DNA from: Actinomadura luzonensis
Lineage (GTDB): Bacteria > Actinomycetota > Actinomycetes > Streptosporangiales > Streptosporangiaceae
Length of the DNA stretch: 64,000 nucleotides
Reading direction: 5' to 3'
Assembly: GCF_022664455.2 (NCBI RefSeq)
Contig: NZ_JAKRKC020000002.1
Span: 3,038,001 to 3,102,000 of the forward strand
Below, piece after piece: positions 41,594-49,380 of the stretch. The stretch's first letter is position 1, and each line of letters begins with the position of its first letter. The notes under the pieces were generated by a model. That model was not told where the DNA came from and made no database searches. It saw only the letters and a program-made list of their open reading frames with translations. Both the position numbers and the translations under genes were made by a program.

Positions 41594-43762
41594 GTGATCC
41601 TTATCAGTGCTGGTTTGGTGCTCGCGGCGGTCGTGCTGCTGATCGCGGGCTTCGTACTGGCGAAGCCGTTCCTGATCATGTGGTCCATCGTGGTCAGCGT
41701 CCTGTCCGCGCTGTTCCTGGTGATCGGGGCGTTCCTGCGGCGACACGAGCTGTTCCCCGGTGGTGGGCGGGCCGCTGCGCCGGCCACCCCCCCTCCCGCA
41801 GGGCTCATGCCGCCTCCCGGCTCGCCGTACACCCAGACCGGTCCTGTGGCTCATCAGCCGCCACCCCACGCGCGTCCGCAGCCGCAGCCGCCGCAGCGGA
41901 CGGTGACCCTTCCGGCCCCCGGCCCGCGCCGCCCCCCGGCGGGCGGGGTCGCACCGGACGCGATCGTGCTGGTGATCCCCGGCCGCAAGCGCTACCACGT
42001 GGCCGGCTGCCGGCAGCTCGCCGGCAGGGAGCACGAGGAGCTCACCTACGAGGAGGCTCGCGAGGAGGGCTTCACGCCCTGCACGACGTGCCTGCCCGAC
42101 GCAGCGCTCGGCGGACGGCAGCTGCCGCCTGCCGCCGACCCCGAGCCCGCCCCCGGAGCCGGTGCCGCGCCCGTCGCGGAGAGCCGGGCGGAAGGCCGGG
42201 TGGAGACCTCCGCGGAGACCCGCGACCTGCGTCCGCCGGCCGCGCCGCCGAAGCCCGGCACCACGGCTTCCACCCCCACCCCGGAACCCCCCACCGCCCC
42301 CGGACGCCCCGCCACCGCCTCCACGCCACAATCCCCCTCCGGCCCGCAGCCCGCATCCGGCCCGCAGCCCAGCTCCGGCCCACCGTCCGCATCTGGCTCG
42401 CGCCCCGCCTCCGGCCCGCAAGCCGGCCCTGGCCCGCAACCCGCCGCCAGGCCGCAGCCGTCCACCGGCCCACAGACCCCGGCCAAGTCGCAGCCCGCCT
42501 CGGGCCCGCAGGCTCCCGCCAGGCCGCCGCAGTCCGGCTCCGGCCCACAGGGACCGGACAAGTCGCAGCTCGGCTCCGGTTCGCAGGCCCCCGCAAAGTC
42601 GCAGCCCGCCTCGGGCCCGCAGGCTCCCGCCAGGCCGCAGCCCGGCTCCGGGCCGCAGGCTGCGGCCAAGTCGCAGCTCGGCTCCGGGCCGCAACCGGCC
42701 GCGAGGCCGCAGCCGTCCACCGGCCCTCAGGCCGCCGGTGGTGCGAAGGGCTCTGCCGGTGCGAAGGGCTCTGCCGGTGCCAAGGGATCTGCCGGTGCGA
42801 AGGGGCCGTCCGGTTCGGAGGCCGCCGCCCACGAGGAAGGCGCCGCCGGATGGTTCGGCAGGCCGGCCGCCGCCCCCGCACCCTCGGGGAAGGCCGCCAA
42901 GGGCCCCTCCACCTCCGCCGCCTCCGGCCGTCCCGGATCGGACGACGAGCAGGCGGAGACGGAGACCTCCATCTTCCAGCCGCCGCCGTTCGCGAACCGG
43001 CCCGAGGGCGGCCCGAAGCCCGGCGCAGCCCCTGCCGGTGAAAAGGCCGGGGCTTCCGGCTCCCAGGGCAGGACGCCCGGCGGCAAGCCGGGAAGCGCTG
43101 CCGCCAAGCCGGGGAGCCCCACTGGCAAGCCGGGCAGCACGGCCGGCAAGCCCGCCGAGCCCGGCGTCCCGGCATCGGGCGCGCCTGGCAAGGCGGCCGG
43201 TACGCCGCCGAAGGGCCTGTCCGGAGGCGGTCGTACGCCCGCGGTCGTGCCCGACGAGGACGAGGCCGAGCGCACCGACCCCTCCCTGTCGTTGCCGATC
43301 CCGCCCCCCGGCCAGGCCACGGGGCGGGATGACGACGAGGACGACGCTTCCGGGCCCGCCACCGCGCCGCAGCCCCGCATCCCTTCCTCGCCGGCCGCGC
43401 CGCCGTCCCGTCCGGAACCGCCCGAGCGGCCCTCGTCCGGCCCCAAGACGTTCCCCGTGGCGGCGCCCGAGGAGGAGGCCGCCCTGGAGCGGCCGGCGTC
43501 CTCGGCCGAGTCGGAGGCCAAGCCCAAGGGCCCGCTGCCGTCCGGCCCCAACCCCCAAGCTGGTGAGCCGACCGCCGGGAAGGGCCCGGGGAAGGGCACG
43601 GTGAAGGTCATCGTCGGCACTCGCCGCTACCACAGCACCGACTGCCCGCTGATCAAGGGCGCGGGTGACAGCGGTGTCGAGACGATGACCGTCGCGGCGG
43701 CCGAGGCGGCCGGGCTGACGAGCTGCTCGGTCTGCCAGCACGACCGCGAGACCGTCTCCTGA
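41594..43762 (+). CDS. Membrane protein with two terminal YHxxxC...CxxC modules and a long disordered linker
   Basis: 722 residues, GTG start with a weak GAAAGAG upstream. Two membrane helices (about 3-22 and 27-47) are followed by a copy of a small module at about 122-170: RKRYHVAGCRQL, then EELTYEEAREEG, then FTPCTTC. A second copy closes the protein (about 672-716): TRRYHSTDCPLI, then TMTVAAAEAAG, then LTSCSVC. Each has one His and three Cys arranged as a probable zinc site. Between them lie some 500 residues of Pro/Ser/Gly/Lys repeats. I do not recognise the whole protein. The module resembles the Ada-like or nuclease-tail metal-binding fold, from memory. It sits between divIVA and the convergent ileS. 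Confidence 0.8.
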   Translation: MILISAGLVLAAVVLLIAGFVLAKPFLIMWSIVVSVLSALFLVIGAFLRRHELFPGGGRAAAPATPPPAGLMPPPGSPYTQTGPVAHQPPPHARPQPQPPQRTVTLPAPGPRRPPAGGVAPDAIVLVIPGRKRYHVAGCRQLAGREHEELTYEEAREEGFTPCTTCLPDAALGGRQLPPAADPEPAPGAGAAPVAESRAEGRVETSAETRDLRPPAAPPKPGTTASTPTPEPPTAPGRPATASTPQSPSGPQPASGPQPSSGPPSASGSRPASGPQAGPGPQPAARPQPSTGPQTPAKSQPASGPQAPARPPQSGSGPQGPDKSQLGSGSQAPAKSQPASGPQAPARPQPGSGPQAAAKSQLGSGPQPAARPQPSTGPQAAGGAKGSAGAKGSAGAKGSAGAKGPSGSEAAAHEEGAAGWFGRPAAAPAPSGKAAKGPSTSAASGRPGSDDEQAETETSIFQPPPFANRPEGGPKPGAAPAGEKAGASGSQGRTPGGKPGSAAAKPGSPTGKPGSTAGKPAEPGVPASGAPGKAAGTPPKGLSGGGRTPAVVPDEDEAERTDPSLSLPIPPPGQATGRDDDEDDASGPATAPQPRIPSSPAAPPSRPEPPERPSSGPKTFPVAAPEEEAALERPASSAESEAKPKGPLPSGPNPQAGEPTAGKGPGKGTVKVIVGTRRYHSTDCPLIKGAGDSGVETMTVAAAEAAGLTSCSVCQHDRETVS
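42330..42800 (+). repeat. Coding repeats in the linker of the 722-residue protein
   Basis: Degenerate 30-36-bp units encode variations on SGPQxxAxxQPxSGPQ (42330-42730). Four 15-bp units encoding GAKGSA (42735-42800) follow. The pattern indicates repeated local duplication. Confidence 0.7.
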
Positions 43763-43775
43763 CGACGACGTAGCA

Positions 43776-43814
43776 GAAGAAGCCCCCGGTCGAGGCGCGA
43801 CCGGGGGCTTCTTC
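43776..43814. terminator. Strong bidirectional terminator
   Basis: GAAGAAGCCCCCGGTCG (43776-43792) pairs perfectly over 17 bp with 43798-43814, loop AGGCG. It separates the 722-residue protein gene from convergent ileS. Confidence 0.9.
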
Positions 43815-43840
43815 GTGTCGGCGGGCGGGGGAGACGCGAA

Positions 43841-43866
43841 AGGGGCGCGCCGCGCGGCGCGCCCCT
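43841..43866 (-). terminator. Second hairpin downstream of ileS
   Basis: A perfect 26-base palindrome, AGGGGCGCGCCGC followed by its complement, 22 bases after the ileS stop. It could be a terminator. Confidence 0.6.
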
Positions 43867-43888
43867 CGTACGCGGGACCCGTGCCGGG

Positions 43889-46800
43889 TCAGGCGCGGCG
43901 GAGCTGGAAGGTGAGGCCCAGGTCCTCGTCGGTGTGGGACGGCAGGCCCTCGGCCGTGCCCTCCGTCACCGACGTGGCCAGCACCTCCTCCGCCACCACC
44001 TGCGGCTCGTCCCGCAGCGCGGCGGCGAGGTCGGCGGACCCGGCGGCGGACCACCACAGCTCGATGCGGTCGGTGATCGACAGCCCGGTGGCCTTGCGGG
44101 CTTCCTGGACCAGGCGGATGACCTCGCGCAGCAGGCCGGCGCGGCGCAGCTCGTCCGTCAGCTCCAGGTCGAGGGCGATGGTCTCGCCCGCTCCCGCGCC
44201 GATGGCGCCGGTCTCGACGGCCCAGCCGGCCCGGGGCTGCTCGTTGACGATCACGTCGTCGGGGCCGAGCATGATCTCGCCCAGCTCGTCCGCCTCCACC
44301 ATGACCGTGCCGCCGGAACGGATGGCGCGGGCCACCCGGGCCGGATCGGCGGCCGTGACGGCGGCGGCCACCAGCTTGGTCTGCGGGCCGAACCGCTTGC
44401 CGAGCGCCCGGAAGTTCGGCTTGACCGTGTAGTTCACGAGGTCGGCGCTGAAGCCGGACATGTCCTCCAGCGTCTGAACGTTGAGCTCGTCGGCCACCAG
44501 CCCGCGCAGCTCGGCCGGGAGCGCCGGCCAGCCGTGCGCGCCCACCAGGGCCCGCCCGAGCGGCTGCCGGGTCTTGACCCCCGACGACGCGCGGGCCGAG
44601 CGGCCCAGCTCCACCAGCCGCCGCACCAGCGCCATCCGGTCCGACAGCACCGGGTCGAGCAGGTCCTCGCGCACCTCGGGCCAGGACGCCAGGTGCACGG
44701 AGGCGGGGGCGTCGGCCGCGCGCAGCACGTCCCAGAGGTAGTCGGTGACGAACGGCGTGATGGGCGCCATCAGCCGCAGCGTCGTCTCCAGGCACTCGTA
44801 CAGCGTGGCGAAGGCGTCCTGCGAGCCCTGCCAGAAGCGGCGGCGCGAGCGGCGCACGTACCAGTTGGACAGGTCGTCCAGGAAGTCGGCCAGGCGGCGG
44901 CCGGCGCGCTGGGTGTCGTACTCCTCCAGCGCCGCCGTCACCTCGGCGACCGTGCGGTGCAGCTCGGCCAGCGCCCACCGGTCGAGCAGCGGGCGCTCGG
45001 CGGCCGGCGTGGCCTCGGCCAGCCGGGCCGGCGACCAGGACTCGGCGTTGGCGTACAGGGTGAAGAACGACGAGGTGTTCCACAGGGTCAGCAGGACCTT
45101 GCGGACGATCTCCTCCAGGGCGTTGTGCCCCACCCGGCGGGCCGCCCACGGCGAGCCGGAGCAGGCCATGAACCAGCGCAGCGCGTCGGCGCCGTGCTCG
45201 TCCATCAGCGGGATCGGCTCCAGGATGTTGCCGAGGTGCTTGCTCATCTTGCGGCCGTCCTCGGCCAGGATGAGGCCGAGGCAGAGCACGTTCTCGTAGG
45301 AGGACTTGCCGAAGACCAGCGTGCCGACGGCCATGAGCGAGTAGAACCAGCCGCGGGTCTGGTCGGTGGCCTCGCAGATGAACTGCGCCGGGTAGACGCC
45401 CTCGGGCATGCCGCGCTCGCCCCACTGCGCGAACGGCATGGAGCCGGAGTCGTACCAGGCGTCGATGACGTCGGGCACCCGGCGGGCCTCGGCGCCGCAG
45501 GACGGGCAGGGGAAGACGACGTCGTCCACGTACGGCCGGTGCGGGTCGAGGGCCGAGACGTCCTGCCCGGCCAGCGTGCCCAGCTCCTCCAGCGACCCGA
45601 CGCAGGTGACGTGCGTCTCGTCCGCGCCGCACACCCACAGCGGCAGCGGCGTGCCCCAGTAGCGCGAGCGCGACAGCGACCAGTCGACGTTGTTGCGCAG
45701 CCACTCGCCGAACCGGCCCCACTTGATGGTCTCGGGGTACCAGTTGGTGCCGGCGTTCTCGGCCAGCATCTGGTCCTTGATCGCGGTGGTGCGGATGTAC
45801 CAGGACGGCAGGGCGTAGTAGAGCAGCGCCGTGTGGCAGCGCCAGCAGTGCGGGTAGCTGTGCTCCATGTGGCCGCCGCGGTAGAGCAGGCCGCGGGCCC
45901 GCAGGTCCTCGGTCAGCTCCTCGTCGGCGTCCTTGAAGAACGTGCCGCCGACCATGGGGACGTCGTCGAGGAAGCGGCCGTCGGGGCCGATCGGGTTGAC
46001 GACCGGCATGTCGTAGCGCTTGATGACCGCCATGTCGTCGGCGCCGAAGGCGGGCGCCTGGTGGACCAGGCCGGTGCCGTCCTCGACGGTGACGTAGTCG
46101 CCGAGCACGACGTAGTGGGCGCCCGGGATGTCGACCAGCTCGAACGGCCGCGCGTAGGCCGTGTGCTCCAGGTCGCGGCCGGTGTAGCGGGCCAGCTCGG
46201 TCGCGCCCTCGCCGAGGACCGACAGCAGCGGCTCGGCCACCACCAGCACCTCGCCGTCGGCGGTGCGGGCGGCGACGTAGGTGACGTCGGGGTGCACGGC
46301 GACCGCGGTGTTGGACACCAGCGTCCACGGCGTGGTCGTCCAGATGAGCAGCGCGGCGCCCAGCTCGGCCAGCGGCCCGGACAGCACCGGCATGCGCACG
46401 TACACCGACGGGCTGGAGACCGTCTCGTACGCGCCCGGCTGCCCCATCTCGTGGTCGGACAGCCCCGTGCCGCAGCGCGGGCAGTACGGCGTGATGCGGA
46501 AGTCGCGGAAGAGCAGCCCCTTGTCGAAGACGACCTTCAGCGACCACCACACCGACTCGATGTAGGACGGGTCCATCGTCCGGTAAGCCTGCGACAGGTC
46601 GATCCAGTAGCCCATCCGCTCGGTGAGCTGCTCGAAGGCGTCGACGTGACGCAGCACCGACTCGCGGCACTTGGCGTTGAACTCGGCGATGCCGTACGTC
46701 TCGATGTCGCGCTTGCCGGACAGGCCCAGCTCGCGCTCGATGCCGACCTCGACCGGCAGGCCGTGGCAGTCCCAGCCCGCCTTGCGCGGGACGCTGAAGC

Positions 46801-47038
46801 CGCGCATCGACTTGTAGCGCGGGAAGAGGTCCTTGAACACGCGCGCCTCGACGTGGTGCACGCCGGGCAGGCCGTTGGCGGTGGGCGGGCCCTCGTAGAA
46901 CACCCACGACGGGTTGCCCGCGTTCTGCTCGACGGAGCGCTCGAAGATCTTCCCGTCCCGCCAGCGGTCGAGGACCTCGCGCTCGAGCGCGGGCAGGTCG
47001 ACCTGCGCGGGAAGAGGGCGGAAGGTTGGGGAAGACAT
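43889..47038 (-). CDS. ileS: Isoleucyl-tRNA synthetase
   Basis: 1049 residues from ATG 47038 with GGAGG 11 bases upstream. The first signature is the actinobacterial variant NGLPGVHHVEARVFKD, and the second is GRKMSKHLGN. The editing-domain WTTTPWTLVSNTA, DVIDAWYDSGSMPFAQW and CPSCGAEARRVPDV are present, and the anticodon-binding domain is complete. Length and motifs fit the eukaryote-like IleS class common in actinobacteria, a class often less sensitive to mupirocin. The open frame extends 26 codons upstream through the regulatory leader and is not used. Expression is controlled by the T-box leader. Confidence 0.96.
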   Translation of the reverse strand: MSSPTFRPLPAQVDLPALEREVLDRWRDGKIFERSVEQNAGNPSWVFYEGPPTANGLPGVHHVEARVFKDLFPRYKSMRGFSVPRKAGWDCHGLPVEVGIERELGLSGKRDIETYGIAEFNAKCRESVLRHVDAFEQLTERMGYWIDLSQAYRTMDPSYIESVWWSLKVVFDKGLLFRDFRITPYCPRCGTGLSDHEMGQPGAYETVSSPSVYVRMPVLSGPLAELGAALLIWTTTPWTLVSNTAVAVHPDVTYVAARTADGEVLVVAEPLLSVLGEGATELARYTGRDLEHTAYARPFELVDIPGAHYVVLGDYVTVEDGTGLVHQAPAFGADDMAVIKRYDMPVVNPIGPDGRFLDDVPMVGGTFFKDADEELTEDLRARGLLYRGGHMEHSYPHCWRCHTALLYYALPSWYIRTTAIKDQMLAENAGTNWYPETIKWGRFGEWLRNNVDWSLSRSRYWGTPLPLWVCGADETHVTCVGSLEELGTLAGQDVSALDPHRPYVDDVVFPCPSCGAEARRVPDVIDAWYDSGSMPFAQWGERGMPEGVYPAQFICEATDQTRGWFYSLMAVGTLVFGKSSYENVLCLGLILAEDGRKMSKHLGNILEPIPLMDEHGADALRWFMACSGSPWAARRVGHNALEEIVRKVLLTLWNTSSFFTLYANAESWSPARLAEATPAAERPLLDRWALAELHRTVAEVTAALEEYDTQRAGRRLADFLDDLSNWYVRRSRRRFWQGSQDAFATLYECLETTLRLMAPITPFVTDYLWDVLRAADAPASVHLASWPEVREDLLDPVLSDRMALVRRLVELGRSARASSGVKTRQPLGRALVGAHGWPALPAELRGLVADELNVQTLEDMSGFSADLVNYTVKPNFRALGKRFGPQTKLVAAAVTAADPARVARAIRSGGTVMVEADELGEIMLGPDDVIVNEQPRAGWAVETGAIGAGAGETIALDLELTDELRRAGLLREVIRLVQEARKATGLSITDRIELWWSAAGSADLAAALRDEPQVVAEEVLATSVTEGTAEGLPSHTDEDLGLTFQLRRA

Positions 47039-47049
47039 CTCGGGCGTGA

Positions 47050-47235
47050 CCTCCACGCTTGATCGGCCGGCTGGGCAAGCGTGAAGGGACGAAGCCGTGC
47101 GGCTCCGCGGTACCACCCTTCTTGACCCCGCCCGCGGGCGGAGCCCTCTTCATTCGCTCTGCTGCCGGGTCTAATGAGCTCGGATCGAGCCGTTCTTCCG
47201 GCGGCTCCGGGGTGATATCCCTCACAGTCGGGCCC
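47050..47235 (-). promoter_or_regulatory. Translational T-box riboswitch of ileS
   Basis: Read on the minus strand: a short stem I with GGATATCACC, specifier ATC (47216-47214) for isoleucine, then the T-box AAGGGTGGTACCGCG (47120-47106), whose TGGT can pair with the ACCA end of uncharged tRNA-Ile. CCTTCACGCTTG (47087-47076) can pair with CAAGCGTGGAGG (47061-47050), burying the Shine-Dalgarno GGAGG. The same CCCTT (47088-47084) is needed to pair with AAGGG of the T-box. The two states are therefore exclusive: uncharged tRNA frees the ribosome site. Confidence 0.93.
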
Positions 47236-47494
47236 CATCAACGCCTTGCAGACTCAAACCATAACGCAGAGTGGGAGCCGGAGCTTCCAGGTTTTCCCGG
47301 TGGCGGCCACAGGTGTCGGTACGCAGCTCGTAAACGGCGACAAAGTTGTGGGAATGGACACCGCTGAGGAGGAGTTAGATGCGCGAGGCGGGATAGTACG
47401 GGGGAGGTAAACCGTCCGGCGGGTCGTTTGTCGTTCCGTTATGAGGATCCTAAGCTGCCCGCACTCAAGGCCTTGATCAGCAATGGAGGCAGCC
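47236..47494. other. Divergent region between ileS leader and TraR/DksA gene
   Basis: About 260 bases, less GC-rich than average, with no supported gene. It must hold the promoters of both the ileS leader and the traR-lspA-rluD run. A short open stretch ending at 47410 uses rare codons and was not accepted. Confidence 0.5.
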
Positions 47495-47884
47495 ATGGCG
47501 GCAGTCACGCAGACCGCTACACCGTCGATGTGGTCGGAAGAGGAGCTGGCCGAGGTTCGCGGCAGGCTCCAGCAGGAGATCGACGAGCTCGAGGCGGACA
47601 TCTCCCGCCACGAGAGCGAGATAGCCTCTGGCGAGATCACCCAGGGCGCGGGCGACGACCAGGCGGACGCCGGCGCCAAGACGTACGAGCGCGAACGCGA
47701 GATCGCCCTTACCCTGAATGCGCGCGATCTGGTCGCGCAGAACGAACGTGCGATCGCCAGGATCGACGCAGGGACCTATGGAGTGTGCGAATCGTGCCAC
47801 AAGCCGATCGGCAAGGAACGCCTGCAGGCGTTCCCGAGGGCGACGCTGTGCGTGGCCTGCAAGCAGAGGGAGGAGCGCCGGTAG
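47495..47884 (+). CDS. TraR/DksA-family zinc-finger protein
   Basis: 129 residues. ATG 47495 has GGAGG 7 bases upstream; an ATG four codons earlier overlaps that RBS. A long coiled coil (about 15-85) contains an acidic tip-like stretch. The C4 zinc finger follows: YGVCESCHKPIGKERLQAFP, then TLCVACK (Cys pairs CxxC and CxxC). Such proteins insert into the RNA polymerase secondary channel or resemble those that do. Without the strict DksA DxxDxA tip, the precise role is open. Found upstream of lspA in Streptomyces too. It overlaps lspA. Confidence 0.88.
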   Translation: MAAVTQTATPSMWSEEELAEVRGRLQQEIDELEADISRHESEIASGEITQGAGDDQADAGAKTYEREREIALTLNARDLVAQNERAIARIDAGTYGVCESCHKPIGKERLQAFPRATLCVACKQREERR

Positions 47885-48450
47885 CGTCACCGGCGGGCAG
47901 GCCCCGCCGCCGCCTCGCCGCCGTCCTCGTCGTGCTGGCGGCCGTGATCTACACGGCCGACCTGATCACCAAGACGGTGGTGCTGCGGACGCTTGAGGGC
48001 AAGGCGCCCCTGGTCGTCGTCCCTGACGTCCTCCAGTTCCGGGTGATCTTCAATTCCGGTGCCGCGTTCAGCATCGGCACCGGAATGACCTTCGTCTTCA
48101 CGCTGATCGCCGCCGGCGTCGTGGCGGCGATCGTGCGCACCGCGCGCAAGCTGGGCAGCCGGGCGTGGGCCGTCACGCTCGGCCTGCTGCTCGGCGGCGC
48201 CCTCGGCAACCTCACCGACCGGCTGCTGCGCTACCCGTCGGGCCTCGGCCGGCCCACACAGCTCCAGGGGCACGTGGTCGACTTCATCGAGGTGCTGCCG
48301 GGCCACTTCCCGGTCATCGACTACTTCCCCGTCTTCAACATCGCCGACTCGGCGATCGTCTGCGGCGGCATCCTGGCGGTGCTGCTGGCCTGGCGCAACG
48401 TGCAGATCGACGGCAGCCGCGAGGTCAAGGGGGCGGGCGAGAGTGAGTGA
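47848..48450 (+). CDS. lspA: Lipoprotein signal peptidase II
   Basis: 200 residues with four membrane helices. Conserved blocks are DLITKTVVL, VIFNSGAAFSIGTG, GGALGNLTDRLLR with the first catalytic Asp, HVVDFIEV and FPVFNIADSAIVCGG with the second Asp. It cleaves prolipoprotein signal peptides before the lipidated Cys. The only workable start is GTG 47848, since the next in-frame GTG (47932) would cut into the first helix. The gene thus overlaps the TraR/DksA gene by 37 bases. The stop overlaps the next gene. Confidence 0.92.
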   Translation: MRGLQAEGGAPVASPAGRPRRRLAAVLVVLAAVIYTADLITKTVVLRTLEGKAPLVVVPDVLQFRVIFNSGAAFSIGTGMTFVFTLIAAGVVAAIVRTARKLGSRAWAVTLGLLLGGALGNLTDRLLRYPSGLGRPTQLQGHVVDFIEVLPGHFPVIDYFPVFNIADSAIVCGGILAVLLAWRNVQIDGSREVKGAGESE

Positions 48451-49372
48451 GCGGCGCAGCCTGCCCGTGCCGGACGGCCTGGAGGGCGAGCGGCTCGACG
48501 CCGCGCTCTCGCGCCTGTTCGGCTTCTCCCGCACCCGCGCCGCCGAGCTGATCGCGGACGGCGAGGTGCTGGTCGACGGCCGGCAGCCGGCCAAGTCGGA
48601 CCGGGTGCGCGGCGGCGCCTGGCTGGAGGTGACGCTGCCGCCCCCGCCCACCACGCCCATGCCGGTGGCCGAGCCGGTGCCCGGCATGACCATCGTGTAC
48701 GAGGACGACGACATCCTCGTCGTCAACAAGCCCATCGGCGTGGCCGCCCACCCCACCGTCGGCTGGACCGGCCCCACCGTCATCGGCGGCCTGCTCGGCG
48801 CCGGCCACACCATCGCCACCAGCGGCGCCGCCGAACGCCAGGGCATCGTGCACCGCCTCGACGCCAACACCACCGGCGCCATGGTCGTCGCCAAGAGCGA
48901 GCACGCCTACTCCCACCTCAAGCGCGCCTTCAAGGAACGCACGGTGGACAAGCGCTACCACGCCCTCGTCCAGGGGCACCCCGACCCGTTCCGCGGCACC
49001 GTGGACGCGCCGATCGACCGGCACCCGTCCGGCGACGGGCGCTTCGCGGTGGTGGCCGGCGGCAAGCCGTCCGTCACCCACTACGACACGATCGAGGCGT
49101 TCCGGGCGGCGTCGCTGCTCGACATCAAGCTGGAGACCGGCCGCACCCACCAGATCAGGGTCCACATGTCGGCCCTCCGCCACCCCTGCGCCGGCGACCT
49201 GTTCTACGGGGCCGACCCCACGCTCGCCGCCCGCCTCGGCCTGACCCGGCAGTGGCTGCACGCGGTCGCGCTCGGCTTCGAGCACCCCTCGACCGGGGAG
49301 TGGATGTCGTTCAGCACCGACTACCCGGCCGACCTGCAGAAGGCGCTCGACCTGGTGCGGCAGGAGTCCTAG
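48443..49372 (+). CDS. rluD: 23S rRNA pseudouridine synthase, RluD type
   Basis: 309 residues: N-terminal S4 RNA-binding domain (LDAALSRLFGFSRTRAAELIADGEVLVDG, read as LFGFSRTRAAELI and VLVDG), then the catalytic domain. The catalytic Asp is in HRLDANTTGAMVVAK. ETGRTHQIRVHM and QWLHAVALGFEHP match RluA-family motifs. It likely modifies helix 69 of 23S rRNA. GTG overlaps the lspA end by 8 bases. The lspA-rluD pair is conserved in actinobacteria. Confidence 0.93.
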   Translation: MSERRSLPVPDGLEGERLDAALSRLFGFSRTRAAELIADGEVLVDGRQPAKSDRVRGGAWLEVTLPPPPTTPMPVAEPVPGMTIVYEDDDILVVNKPIGVAAHPTVGWTGPTVIGGLLGAGHTIATSGAAERQGIVHRLDANTTGAMVVAKSEHAYSHLKRAFKERTVDKRYHALVQGHPDPFRGTVDAPIDRHPSGDGRFAVVAGGKPSVTHYDTIEAFRAASLLDIKLETGRTHQIRVHMSALRHPCAGDLFYGADPTLAARLGLTRQWLHAVALGFEHPSTGEWMSFSTDYPADLQKALDLVRQES

Positions 49373-49380
49373 GGCCGGCC

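Noticed and set aside
43934..47062. Very long open frame on the plus strand opposite ileS (over 1000 codons)
   Set aside because: It mirrors the third-position bias of ileS, reads as low-complexity Arg/Gly/Val/Gln-rich sequence and has no recognisable motif. It also crosses the T-box leader.
47300..47410. Short plus-strand frame ending VVGMDTAEEELDARGG before the TraR/DksA gene
   Set aside because: It uses rare codons (TTA, ATA, GTA), has no RBS at its possible starts and matches nothing known; more likely promoter DNA.
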